Source of the DNA: Spirometra erinaceieuropaei
Taxonomy: Eukaryota; Platyhelminthes; Cestoda; Diphyllobothriidea; Diphyllobothriidae
Reading direction: 5' to 3'
NCBI GenBank assembly: GCA_902702965.1
Contig: CACRXP010000150.1
Location: forward strand, 62,945 to 126,944
Length of the DNA: 64,000 nucleotides
Every line of letters starts with the position of its first letter. The stretch's first letter is position 1. A program made the position numbers and the translations under genes. The notes under the pieces were generated by a model. It did not search any database. It was not told where the DNA came from and worked only from the letters and a program-made list of their open reading frames with translations. This document shows positions 22,011 through 33,800 of the stretch, piece after piece.

Positions 22011-23122
22011 GCGTAATCATCACATGATTTCCAACCCTGGGGTGTTTTCTTAGGCAGAGTACGCAATCGAGGTACCCATGGGTTGCGGGGAAGGACAGAT
22101 GATCTCATATTCACCATGCATTCTATTTTACTTCCAGTCGCCCGGAGTTCTTCTGGGTGAAATCTGAAAGACTTATAGTGTATGAGTTGTCCTGTTGTAA
22201 CAATTTGCCGTCTAGCCGCGTACCCAACATGTTTTGTATGCTGGTAAGGTTTGTAAAAGGCTGATATTTCATAAAAATGTGTAGTAGCCTTTTCTCTGTC
22301 CCCTCGTTCTACTTTTTACGCGCCGTGGCGGCGTTCGCTAATCCTCGATTTGCACTCCCGTACACGCCACACTCTTGGTCGATAATTTGCCACTACCTTC
22401 GCGTGGGCTCGGAGCCAATCAACGCACATTTCTATTGCTGATTGGTTACAGGTGCACACACGGGACGTCGCCTTTCGGACGTGATTTTGAACAGACAGGA
22501 CGTAGGCAAGAAGGACACTAAACACTTTTTGGGGGTAGCGACACACTGAAGTCTCCGCAACTGACGCTCTCCAGAACGAACGCTTATCTCTGCCACAAGC
22601 ATACGGCCAACTTACGGCGACCTGCCCTGTGTACAGAATAAACCCGTTCCTGGTTTCTCTCATTAGAAGGAGCAAAATTATTGTATGTGGTTTAAGTTGA
22701 TCTCATGTCCTTGATCACCACAAATTTTGACAGATAACTAACTCGTGATAGGTAAGTGAGTGCCAACCGAAGATCATCTGGTGAGAGTTTAAACTTTGCA
22801 GTGCTGTATGGGGAAGTATGGGCGTTTGTGTTGCCCTAAATACACCGACAGACCAAAAGTTGGCAAGAAAAAAGAGATGATTAATATGAAAAAAGCCCAC
22901 AACTCATATCACAAAAATAGAACTAGAATGGATCTGATGACACCAGCGCACTAAGCACCACCCAGGTGAAGACCCATAAGGGCATTAAAATCGGAAACAT
23001 ATTTGACAATTGCATCAACATACAAATAAAAGAAATGGACAAGGAGCACGAAATAAACACTGCAAATATTCCATTTTTTAGCAGAAGCGAATAGGCGAGT
23101 TTCAGGAAGAAGTCTCGAAGAA

Positions 23123-23211
23123 GGAGACACGATCGCCGGAACAAGAGCCGTATTAACCTGACGTTTCGGGTTCTCACTCGAATCCATCATCAGAGACAGA
23201 GTCAGATAAGG
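23123..23211 (-). repeat. Inverted terminal block of Penelope-like element, left
   Basis: Its reverse complement reads CTTATCTGACTCTGTCTCTG, then GAAACGTCAGGTTAATACGG and GCGATCGTGTCTCC. It matches 25728-25816 over the same 89-base length and lies upstream of the element in the opposite orientation. Confidence 0.85.
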
Positions 23212-23356
23212 GAAAACTTCGCCCTTCGAGATGCCTCTTCGCATCCGCAGATTCGATTTCTACACATGTGCCTCGACAACAACATGTTACCGAAATTCGT
23301 TTCACACAAGCCCCCCGGTAAACACGGAGTTGGCGAGACGAGCAGTATTCCAACAT

Positions 23357-23385
23357 AGAAGAAGAAGAAGAAGAAGAAGAAGAAT
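23357..23385. repeat. (GAA)n microsatellite
   Basis: An uninterrupted run of AGA/GAA triplets, just upstream of the readable coding part of the Penelope-like element. Confidence 0.9.
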
Positions 23386-23539
23386 GATCCGAGTGCTCTT
23401 TTAAGACTATCACGTCAGGCTTCGCAAATACCGTCACGTAGCCTTGAGAAAACGAAATGCCATGAGTTCTTAGATGATTTAAGTAAAACTCTGCTCCTGC
23501 AGAGGGTGTCTGAACGTGTCCGCACACAGAGCGACACAT

Positions 23540-25474
23540 AACGCAGCGCTGGAGAACAAATTTAGAAAACTACCCCATCCAGCCTCGCCCAAAAACGACA
23601 AACTGGTGCACAACCTGTCGTCCAGGAGCTGACAAAGGAACAAATGAAAGTGTTACGGCACGAAATTTCATTTGACACAGCTGATGCCAAATCTGTCAAC
23701 GAAATCACAGCGGTGGAATCAATTCTCAGTCAGACGGAAGCGACGGACGAGACCAAGAACATTACCTAGCACCAAGCATCGTCTCCCATTATAGCTTACA
23801 GGCCGCACGAAAGGCTGTCCAAGGTCGAAAGTGCTGCAGTTAAGGGACTTAAGGTCAACACAGATCTCGTTATCGTGCCTGCGGACAAGGTACGTTCCAC
23901 GGTTGCTTTGGACAGGACAGACTACCTTCAGAAGGCCAAACGTTTACTGAAGGACCTACAGTCCTATGCCTCTTGCGCATTCAACCCGAGAAAAACACTG
24001 ACACGAGAAATCAATGTGACGTTGTTGACATTGGAAAACTAGGGTGGAATATTACCGGCTGATTGACGCATGTCGAGAGCACAGGACACTGCCTTGGTCT
24101 ACTTCTATGGCCTTTCCAAGGTGGGTGTCTCACTCCGACCCATCGGCTCACTCAAAGGGACTCCAACTTACGGACTGGCAAAGTGGCTGTTTCGGCGTCT
24201 CAAATTTCTGACAACAAATTCAGACTCTACTGTCAGTTCGTCAACAAAATTCTTGGAGAAACTTAGATGGGCAAGCCTCCTGCCAAACGACGTCATAATA
24301 TCCTTCTATGTCATGTCCCATTTTACTTCTTTTCCGCAGCGCCCGGCGATCGAGATCATCTAAGGATTCCCTTGAGACAAATACGATGAAACTGAGAATC
24401 TCCTTGGACACACCTAAATCCTCCAACTTCCGCAGTTCTGTCTCAGGACGTACTTCAAGTTCGACGGAACAATCGAAGAGCAGGTGTATGGCACGCCCAT
24501 GGGGTCGCTGATATCGGGATTCATAGCCGAGGTGGTCCTACAACGGTCTGAATCGCTGGTTTTCCGACACCATAGACCGAAATTCTGGGCTCGGTATGTG
24601 GGTGATACCTTCGTCGCCATCGAACGGGATTGTTTGCAGGAATTCAAAGAACATCTCGACGCCTTTTTCCCCGACATTCAATTTACGATGAAGGAAAAGG
24701 AAAACAACCAGCCGCAGAGATTGGGGTGGTCTAAAAACCAAAGTATTCAGGAAGGCGACAAACACGATGCAAGTACTGAGCTACAACAGCAACCACCCAA
24801 TCAGTCACAAACGCCGTTGCGTAAAGACACTATACCAGCGTGTGGAGACACTGTGGTGAACCGGAAGACAAGGTTACTGAATTGCAATACCTTCGACTGG
24901 CACTCAAACCCAATAGATATCCGCACAATTTCGTCAACCAGTGCCTGCGCAAACGAGACGAGAGACGAAATTCAACCGGCCCCAAGTTTTGGCGAGCTCT
25001 CCCGTACGTGAAGAATGTTTTAGAAGCCATAATCCGTCTTCTCACACCCTTTAGAATTGGAGTCGCACAGAGACCGGAGGTAACCATAAGGCGTCAGATC
25101 AGGAGGTCGAAAAAGCCCTTGCCATTGCAGGAAACATCCGGAGGCTTTTACTGTGTCTGGTGCAGTTATGGCAAAGCAACTATGTCGGAAAAACCGGAAG
25201 ACTACTGCGGACGCGGATGGGCTGGCACGCAGCAGTGGTGAGGAGGAGAGACGCCAGCTCCCAAGTCGCGGCTCACTCGACGGAACCCAACTACATACTC
25301 AAGTTTGACAATGCAGCATTTCATTCGAAAGGTGATAACCGCATGTGCCGCAAACTGCTCAGGTCATGGTTTTCCGGTGGTCGATCAATGAACAAGCGCA
25401 ACGAGCTCTCCGCTCCATATTCGGCTCTCAGACTGTGTTTAGGGAAAGAATTTAGCCACGAGGACAGTGTGTAA
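23540..25474 (+). pseudogene. Penelope-like element: reverse transcriptase and GIY-YIG endonuclease relic
   Basis: From about 23570 a frame with several stops reads SRELTKEQMKVLRHE, VNTDLVIVPADKVRSTVALD, then YLQKAKRLLKDLQSY. Near 24070-24290 follow TALVYFYGLSKVG, IGSLKGTPTYGLAKWLFRRL and SSSTKFLEKLRWASLLPNDV. The RT core is at 24484-24690 (YGTPMGSLISGFIAEVVLQ, FWARYVGDTFVAIERD; YVGD replaces YVDD). The GIY-YIG part runs about 25090-25470 (SNYVGKTGRLLRTRM, SWFSGGRSMNKRNEL) with a frameshift near 25150. Domain order and sequence are typical of flatworm Penelope-like elements. The changed catalytic Asp and the stops make it inactive. Confidence 0.9.
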
Positions 25475-25727
25475 ATGGTCACTGTTCCTGGCGTCAATAT
25501 CGATAAGCCAAACTGCCCAAGAGTCCGCACGGATGACGAAATCCGGCCATCAGCAAATCGACAACCACAACCGGTCCACAAAGGCATAGTAATTGCCCGG
25601 CAACTGCATGCTTCAACATCTGACCAGTTGAACCTTAAAGCACTCGGGAGCTGCCAACTGCGATAGGCATGTAGCGGCCTAGCAACTACATCCTAATAAT
25701 ACTGCAACGCCTGGACAATTTACCACC

Positions 25728-25816
25728 CTTATCTGACTCTGTCTCTGAAGCTGAATTCGAGTAAAAGTCCGAAACGTCAGGCTAATAAAGCTCTTGTTCA
25801 AGCGATCTTGTCTCCT
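25728..25816 (+). repeat. Terminal block of Penelope-like element, right
   Basis: It reads CTTATCTGACTCTGTCTCTG, GAAACGTCAGGCTAATAAAG and GCGATCTTGTCTCC, the 3' end of the element, inverted relative to 23123-23211 and direct relative to 4041-4123. Confidence 0.85.
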
Positions 25817-25829
25817 TTGCAAGTCCAAT

Positions 25830-26840
25830 TTTCCCTTATTTCTCACTTCTCCATATAGACCGGGCCCGTTTGAAAAGATCATCGGGATCCACTATTGTCA
25901 TTGTTTCCGCACACCTGTACTACATGTGTCGATTAGGCAGCAGCCGCAGCAAATACCTAAACTCGCAGCAACTCTTGAAAACGTCCACCATCGTACGACC
26001 GGCCAAACAATACATAAAATTTCAGTGAAAGTTACGCATCACTCTCGTATTTAGCATTCCTCCTCTCAGTCATCACCCCAGACACCTCTTATAATCGACG
26101 GAGACACAACCGGAAGTACGCTGCCAAGTTCATATCCTTGTGACGTAGTAAACAACCGAAATATTAAGTGTTGCCTTGCTAAATTTTCGAGGAAACTGAT
26201 GCGCGAACTTGGTGTAAACCCTCCAACACAAAGCATTTAGGTTCACTTCGAATGTTTATAGATGAATATACGAGCGTAAATCCATCCGATACTGCCAAAT
26301 AAACGCGCAATATTCACAAGCCACCAAGAGGTAGTCATCAGTATACAAACAGCAAGCAGCTTACCATAATGTCTGCTTTCAGCTTGTACCTGTGCTGTCA
26401 GCATGACACACCATTTAGGATTTGAATATTAATTGTGGCTAGTTTGGACAGCTGGCCGGTACATAGGAGAGGGAAGAAACAGCAAGGTCGGTTATGGAAA
26501 ATTATCCATATTTCGTACTGCAACAACTCTGACGCGCATCAGAATATCACGGGCTAACCCGCTCCAAACGGTAGCATGTATGTATATATTTTAAGAGCTA
26601 CAGACAAAGCCATTTGTGACCATGTGTAGGTATAGTAACCTCATTTATTTACACTTAGAATAAAATTACAAACGTTTGGAATGTGGTCCCTTCGCAGTGC
26701 AGAATAATCTAAAAATATAAATGCTGCTGTTCACTGTGACTCTGTACGGAAAAAATATGGATCAATATAGGTTTTACAAAGTTGGTTCTGAGCATTCATG
26801 TTGTCAAAAATTTTCCTTGACGAAAAAATGCTCAATAAAC
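25830..26840. other. Intergenic, nothing recognised
   Basis: AT-rich with short open frames only. Confidence 0.45.
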
Positions 26841-28060
26841 TTTTTTAAACATAAAATGGTGCCGGCCATCATCATCTCACTTGGTAGCGAATTCCATGCT
26901 CGGACTACCACTCAGGCTAAAGTAAAACCTTCTACGGTCTAGTCGCGTACGTTCACTTTTGTCTTTGCAGGGAAGGCCGCATAGTTACTTGCACAGGCAA
27001 ACTCGAAGAAATCCTCCGCTTTCAACAAGAAACTATGGCTACGTGTAATTCTGGATGTCCAGAGTAGGCTACGGCCTAGAGGGAATATGTCAGGTTGCTT
27101 TGGCTCATCCCGGCACGACAGATGCGTAGACCATCCTCATTGTTCTACATTTCACTTGCTCGAGGAGGTTAATACCCCTCCTCCTCCATGGTGTAACTTC
27201 CGACATTGCACATTCCAAATGAGGTTTCACGAGGATGCCGAAGTCTTTCCGAAAAGTCTAGAAAAGAATGCTTTAAGCGCATGTGTGATTCAGTGAAAGT
27301 GCTGACTGCCTTCTGTGCCATCTTCTTATAGTGTTTCCATGACATTAAATTTGAGGTGGTCCACAAACCCAGATCTCTGCGCCTTTCTACACCTTCTGCA
27401 GAGGTCCCGTTAGCATAATACCGATGTTTTGAAAGGAGGTTTCGGCCGACGTTCAAGTGTAGGATCGCGCACTTTGGTACATTGAGTTTTAAAAGCTATT
27501 TGTTTGACCAAACACTCACTATTTCGATTTAAGATTGCAACTTCTTTGAGTCATCAATAAAATTGTATTCCCTTCATATGCTTAAGCCATCTGAGACTCA
27601 TCTGAGCCTCACGGTATAGTTCGCTGGCGCGATCATTGACATAAATTAGGAAAATAAATGGACCTAAAGCAGAACTCTGCAGAACACCACCTTCCGCTTT
27701 AGCCCATTCCGAGGTAGAACTGCCAACACCAACTCTATACTCTGGGGGACAGAAAACTCCCACTTTATTTAAACATTCTTTCTCAAATACCTGTATCAAA
27801 AATCTTCAGTAAAAGAAGTCTGTATAGTACGGTTTCAAAGACCTTATTAGAATCAAAAAAAGAACAGGACACCTACCGAATAGCTCCTATCTGCGGCCTT
27901 TGTCCATTTCTCACGCGAGTGAAGAATACTCGTGATGTAAGAGAGTCCTTAGCGAATGCCTCGATGAACTTCATACAATATTCTTCTTTCTTCCAGATAT
28001 GCCGTTAAATGTTTTTAGACAATTTGCGCTACTATTTTGGACGCAAAGCAAGGTAGACTT
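26841..28060 (-). pseudogene. Jockey/CR1-like LINE fragment, copy B
   Basis: On the minus strand, degenerate RT motifs read SVGVLFFFDSNKVFETVLYR (about 27850, corresponding to the DFSKAFDSV motif). Next comes WAKAEGGVLQSSALGPFIFL with IYVNDRAS (about 27620-27720, the GVPQGSVLGPLLFLIYIND motif). VERRRDLGLWTTSNL near 27370 and a C-terminal stretch to 26850 follow. It is frameshifted and partly overlaps no other gene. It belongs to the same general class as copy A, but the two cover different parts of RT. Confidence 0.75.
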
Positions 28061-28279
28061 GCAGGGCGATAATTTTTGCTGTTTAAGTCACTTTAAGTCA
28101 GTTTATTAAGAGAATGAATCTTTCGCCCTTAAGCTCCCTATTCATATCGATAAACAGAAATAGAATCATTAATTACATCAAAAAATGTGGAAATTCAGAA
28201 GTTGACGGTAAGTGTGAACCAGGTGCAAACTGCCGCCGCTAAAACAATCGTGATTATATTAGAGTAGTTTCTCAGGAAA

Positions 28280-29530
28280 TGAACGTACAGTCTACAATTA
28301 ATGGATTCATCGGTTTCGGAAAGAACCACCGCATCAGGGAGCGCGTTCCACGCGCCCCAATGACACTGTGAGAGAAGGCGTTCCGTCGGACGCCCGTGTG
28401 GGCCAGCTTCCACTGGGGATGACCACGCAGACGGTCAGTCCCGACCAATTCGAAGAATTCATCAAAGTCTAGGGCGCGCTCACGACCTCTGGCAGTCCTG
28501 AAGGTTTGAATGAGATTGCCGCGCGGCTGCCTGTAAATGGGAGGAAACAGATTTAGTTCGGCCAGCCTGGTTGCGTAAGGCACATGCTCAAGATTCTTGA
28601 CCATCTTCGTAGCCATCGCCTGTACTGTTTCCAGTTGTTGATAATCTTTCTTCAACCACTGTCGCCAGGCGTAGACTGCAAAATCTAAACGAGACCGGAC
28701 GAATGCCCCATAAGTTTTTCCGAGCAGCTCTTTATCGATCTGCACCAATCCTCGCCTCAGCACAAATAAAACCCTTATCGCAACGGCCCTAAGACTGAGC
28801 CCTGGGAGACACCACTTAGAACGGCGGTAGGAGTTTACCTCGGGGTCTCAACGCCCACGGTTTGTGGTCTCTCTGTAAGAAAATCTGTGATCCATGTCAG
28901 CATCTCTCCTCTTATCCCAATTTCAGAGAGTTTGTAGAAGAGGCATATGCGTGGGACGCTGTAGAACGCTTTCTTAAAGTCCGTGTAAATGACATCGACC
29001 CTACCATCCTCGTCCAGTGCTTGAGTCCACTGCTCCGTCAAAATCAATAAACTGGAAGGGCACGAATGGTTCTGTCTGAAGCCGTGCCACAGATCCGAGG
29101 GTAAGTGGTTCTGCTCCAGGAACTTCATTGTTGCTTTCTTAACTATGGCTTCCAGTATTTTACAGCAGATGCAGGTAAGACTAACCGGCCGGTAATTTTT
29201 AGCATTAGTGAGGGTCAGACCCGTGTATATTTGAAAGATATTTGCTGTCTTGCACTCCGATGGCAGCCTCCCTGATTTGAATGACGAGCGGAAGACGTGT
29301 GCCAGCGGTTTGGAGGGTTCGTTTGCAATTCCTACAAGAATTTGGCCGGTATATTTTCGGAATCCGAGGACTTTGCCTCTTTGAGATTTGGTAGCTCCCT
29401 TTCCACGGCAGATGCCGGGAAGAGTATGGAGTCACGCTCAGTAGCACCGGTCTCAAAGCATTGCTGGTACTGCATGAACTTCTTTTTTTTGATCGAGGTG
29501 ATGAAAGGCGTGTGCACTTACATTCTTCAG
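28280..29530 (-). pseudogene. Jockey/CR1-like LINE fragment, copy A, with internal deletion
   Basis: The minus strand carries RT pieces: EAKSSDSENIPAKFL (29340), FRSSFKSGRLPSECKTANIF after a frame change, then MKFLEQNHLPSDLWHGFRQN, VDVIYTDFKKAFYSVPR (28990) and WITDFLTERPQTV. The frame then jumps from a GVSQGSVL-like block at about 28790 to LRRGLVQIDKELLGKTYGAF, the C-terminal part of such ORFs. The YADD-containing palm is therefore missing. The C-terminal part (ESVQ-type YQQLETVQAMATKMV, QPRGNLIQTFRTARG) stays open to 28310. Confidence 0.82.
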
Positions 29531-30819
29531 GGGTTTTTCCTTCCTCAAAAGACTTCTTAGACATGGAAGAAAATAATTCACACTGTGTATTAGCAAGTTT
29601 TTGAAACGTTTATGCAAAAATTCAACCGGATTAAGTGGTTTCGTAAGCTTCAGTTGGAGTACTTCAACCCTAGCTAAGGCTAACGAAGAGTACAGTGCCC
29701 TTACTGAAGAGGAAGTAGTGGTGGTGGTGGTGGTGGTGGTGGAGGAGGAGGAGGAGGAGGAGGAGGAGGAGGAGGAGGAGACATTGTTTAACGGACGGGT
29801 GAAAAAGAAGAAGGATGAGGCCCCCTGGTTCAGACGGATTTGAAAAAAAATCAGAAGTGACAAGAGAACTCAGAGTCAGGTCGCAATGGTTCCTTCTTAT
29901 TATAGTCCTTACGGCAGTCTCGACATTTAAGATCCGAGCCGAACTTAAAGTGTACTGTCACATAAACTGAAAGCCCAGTCTCGTTAAAGGCTCGTGAACA
30001 GGCTAATTAAGTATGCCATTCATTGGGCCCGCGCCCGATTATGATTGTATTAAAATTGCCTGGCGGCCGGAATAAGATAAGCGGGCGAGAAGAAAGTGCG
30101 ATAAATGCTACGCAAGTCCGTTTCAATACAGACCAGAGTCGAACTATTATTTGCATATTTGGTGGTGAAGCCTGTTAGAATAAAGAAGTTTTAATGTTGC
30201 CGGGAAGTTGCACCGGCTGTAGGTTGGGGGGATCAGACAGGGCACTAGCCAGTTTTTTTGCAAATACAATGAAGGAAAATCCTTCAGATGCTCGTGATGC
30301 GGTTGGGAATGGTCCCTATCCAACTGAAGGGTGTAGTATGTACTGTAAATGGCGGATCCTTACCGACGAACTTATTTATTTGTAGTCTGTCCTGCTCTAC
30401 TCAAGCAGCAGTGAACAAAATCGTAACTTCGGGTTATGAGCCGTGCTTGTCAGTGCTTAACGAGTATCATGTCCGCGAGCCTGTTTGGTCATTATCCGGC
30501 GTTTTTGCCACTTCTGTCTTATTTTATCATCTTACCAGTCGTATGCAGACCAAAGTTAAGAAAAAGGGCTCTGTATATTCGAAGGCACTCCAGAGATTTC
30601 TTTCTATTGTTCGTTTTTACTTCAACAGAAACTATGACTCAGCTTCATACCTCAGATATATACTCATGTCATCAATAACAGCCCCAGGTCAGTTAGTCAA
30701 AGTATCCAGCAATCTGAAAATTTTCATGCTTTGGTATTTGGTGGGAGCCTGGCGGCTTGAGAGAACCACATGCTTGTTTAAGTGGTTGTTGGCGCGCTAT
30801 TCAGGAAGGTCTACCGAAG
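29531..30819. other. 5' flank of the PWWP/IBD gene
   Basis: It holds a (GGT)n(GGA)n microsatellite at about 29718-29781 and presumably the promoter of the downstream gene. An open frame of 184 codons (30288-30842) overlaps coding exon 1 out of frame and shows no family motif. An AG at 30803-30804 after GCGCGCTATTC, 15 bases before the start codon, could be a 5' UTR or spliced-leader acceptor. Confidence 0.5.
29718..29781. repeat. (GGT)n-(GGA)n microsatellite
   Basis: Eight or more GGT/GTG triplets run directly into a longer GAG/GGA triplet run. The open frames across it (poly-Val/Glu or poly-Ser/Thr) are artefacts. Confidence 0.9.
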
Positions 30820-30885
30820 ATGTCTTACCAACCCGGCGATAAAGTTTTTGCTAAAATGAAGGGGTTTTCCAACTGGCCAGCAAGA
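30820..30885 (+). CDS. HDGFL2: PWWP/IBD gene coding exon 1
   Basis: It encodes MSYQPGDKVFAKMKGFSNWP plus AR, the first strands of the PWWP domain. The start is the first ATG in frame, at the usual distance before GDxVFAKMKG. The donor is AGA|GTAAGA, phase 0, followed by a 35-base intron. Confidence 0.9.
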
Positions 30886-33800
30886 GTAAGAACCTCTGAA
30901 GTATGCGCTCATAATTTTAGGTTAATCCTCTACCCCCTCACGTTCACGTGCCAAAGGGAAAACTTCCTATCTTCTTTTATGGAACACATCAAGTGTAAGC
31001 CAATTTGCGAACTTATTTCTCAGCTCTTTCATTCATAATAAGGCGGTGTTCCCTTTCGAAAAGTATAGAGAAAAATGGGGAAAACCGAAGGCGAATAATC
31101 ACTTCATGTCTGCTATGGAGGAAATAGTCTCAAACCCCGATGTCTTACTACTTGGAAAGGTAACACATCCTTTTTTTCCTACAAGTTCTGCAGGACCCTG
31201 ACGCGATGGACTTCCTTCTTTCCGTGTACCCCAATGCCGATGCAGGTAGTTCTTCTGGCCTTAAGTTTCCTCGCATATGATTATCTCTCTCGGGCTTGTA
31301 CATTGTAGCTAATTCATAAAGCCCATCGTTGCAGTAATGAGCCACTTCAAAGCCACATCGACTTTCTAACTGCCTCGGAAATTATAATCCACTCTGGCCA
31401 GATTTATATTCCTTAAGATTGAGACGGGTCCGCCTGGTGATGAGCGATCGCGTTTGCCGTTAGAAAACTCAGGTCGAATTCGACCCCGGGGACCGACTTT
31501 CCCTCTTCGGAAATTGTGTTCGTATCATGAAAAGTATGATCCAAAATTCTGTTTGTCGAATTTTTGTGGGGTGGCTATGCCGGCGCATCCTAACCTTGAG
31601 CATACGGCACTAAATCTGAGATTTCAGTGTCAAATGGTCTTCGCTTCTTAGTTGCTGTTTTTTTATGTACATTAGTTGAATTTCCATTTATTATTCCTTT
31701 GTCGTGCCTAGGAATATTTCTACTATCTCATTCTTATTGAAAAATTTTAAGCCTCAGTTACGTAGCCTCGAAGTTAACCACATGTTCGGCCCGTAACTTG
31801 GCCCCGAATTTATACTCGAATTTGTGTACTGGCATTAGTACCCCATCCGCGATGCGTCCTTGTTTATAGCGTACGTTTTCTCCTTTCAGAATCGAAGCAA
31901 AGCCGACTTATCCCTCCGCCTAGCCCGTCTAGTGGCGTTAGTCCACGATCTGTTGGAAATAACTCGCTGGGAGACGATGACACAAAGTCTGAGAAAGTGT
32001 CTTCCCCTCACGTAACGGGATGCACCGACAATGAAACTGATTTGTCTCAAAGTGGCGCATCGGATGATGACGATTCCTATGTACCAAAAACGAAAAGCCA
32101 GAAAAAGCGAACTGACGCATCTTCACGGCCCTCAGTGAAGCGGTCTGCTCCCCGTCGAAAACCAGCAAAAGAAGTCTCATGTATGCTCTTATTCGTCGTG
32201 CATTGCTTTCCAGCCATGTGCGGTAGTTTGTCCTGCATCTTTCTGTCGGCATAGCTTGGCTCGGTATTCATCCGCATTACTGCCACATGAATTCAATGAA
32301 AATATTGCTGTCCAAGTTGTCCCCCTAATGAACATTTACCAATCTTAACAGGCCTTCCGATCACGGAGGTATTTTATGTTATCCCGACAACTTAAGGCGA
32401 CTTTGCGCAAACGTTTTACACCAAGACGTCAGTAAGTGCCGCTTTGGTGTTAGGAATCATGTACCAATGCGCGACCAGTTGCCTCGTTTTATGATCAGAG
32501 TCGCCAGAATGGCGCCAATACCCTATTTGTCCTCGTGGCACGAATGGGCGAGCATATAGTGATTGCCGGTCCATAACCTGGCTATTCGAGGCTCGTAGCT
32601 GCTTCCGACCGTCTAGTTGCCTCAAAATGCGCTTTTGTGAATTCTCTTTCCACCGAAGTAAATTAGGCGGTTAAGATGGTGTTGTTTGATGTTGACTAAG
32701 TCCAGGACGTTTGAGCCGACATTTGTATCTTGTTTTCAATTCGACTAGACCCACTGGCGGTGCGAAAATGCTTTCGACTTCCGACTAATCGCCCATCTCG
32801 AGTAGTCTGCACGAGTTTGTTTGCAGTAGCATTTATCCTTGAATTAGCATCGGAAGAGTATACGGGCCATTCCTTGGATCGGCTGCTGCAGACTCATCGC
32901 TCACCAAGAGTGCCGGCTCCCGAACAGTTTTCCAGACAAAATTTGGGATTGTCATATTTAGGTTTGCACCAAAATTATTGATTCATCCACTAGAGTGCCG
33001 CATGTAGGATTATTCTCATAATTTTGCCAACCGCAGGAGTGACCGTAATAATCATTAGAATATACTGGATTTTACAAATGGTGGTAGGCTTTTATGTAGT
33101 GCTGCTTCTACCGCAATCCTTCGTTCACACTATAAAAAATGCCTGTACCCTTTGTTGTATGGCCTTGGCAGCCACAATTTATGTTATTTAACTATTGAGT
33201 CGTCATCATTTCCAGTAACCATCCTTACGTTTGCTTCTGAAGCCGCCAGGAGCGTACAGAAAGCCGGTGCTAAACGACCGGCCCACCAGGCCTCCCACTC
33301 CTCTGTTTCTTCTGGGACTAAAAAACGACGACAGGCTTCAAGCAGTACCGTGGACGATGCCAACGAGCGGGCCTCCCTAAGTAGCATTTCCTCCATCAGG
33401 TAATTCTTTATCTTCTCCATGAGATGCTGTGTCAGTCATTTTGGTTACCTTTTTGCTCTTCGTGCCTGGGAGCCAAGTTGGCAAAAGCCCCGAAATTTAT
33501 AATTTTCTATTCTAAACGAACCCCAGAGATTTCCACTAGACCTGTTCAGGGTTTAGTACTATTATCTTAGGGTTGCTTCCAAGGTTATTCTAGAGCCATT
33601 TTGGCCATTCTTATGAAATCGCTTCATCTTATCCCCCCAGGATTTTTTGCCGGCTGCTAACGCTTTCCATCTACCGCCGTTCTAATTTTGCTTGCCTTAA
33701 CATCAGTCTGTGGGTCAGTGGTGCGATGTTAGTCTTCGTGAACTTCATCCGCGAACCATTTTCCATGCTTTTTCTAGCGGCCCCCACAGACATTTTAAGT

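Noticed and set aside
29453..29863. Minus-strand frame with long Ser and Thr runs, and plus-strand frame with Val and Glu runs
   Set aside because: Both are produced by the GGT/GGA microsatellite at about 29718-29781.
30288..30842. Plus-strand open frame of 184 codons just before the PWWP gene
   Set aside because: It overlaps exon 1 out of frame and has no recognisable motif; it is probably chance within the upstream region.
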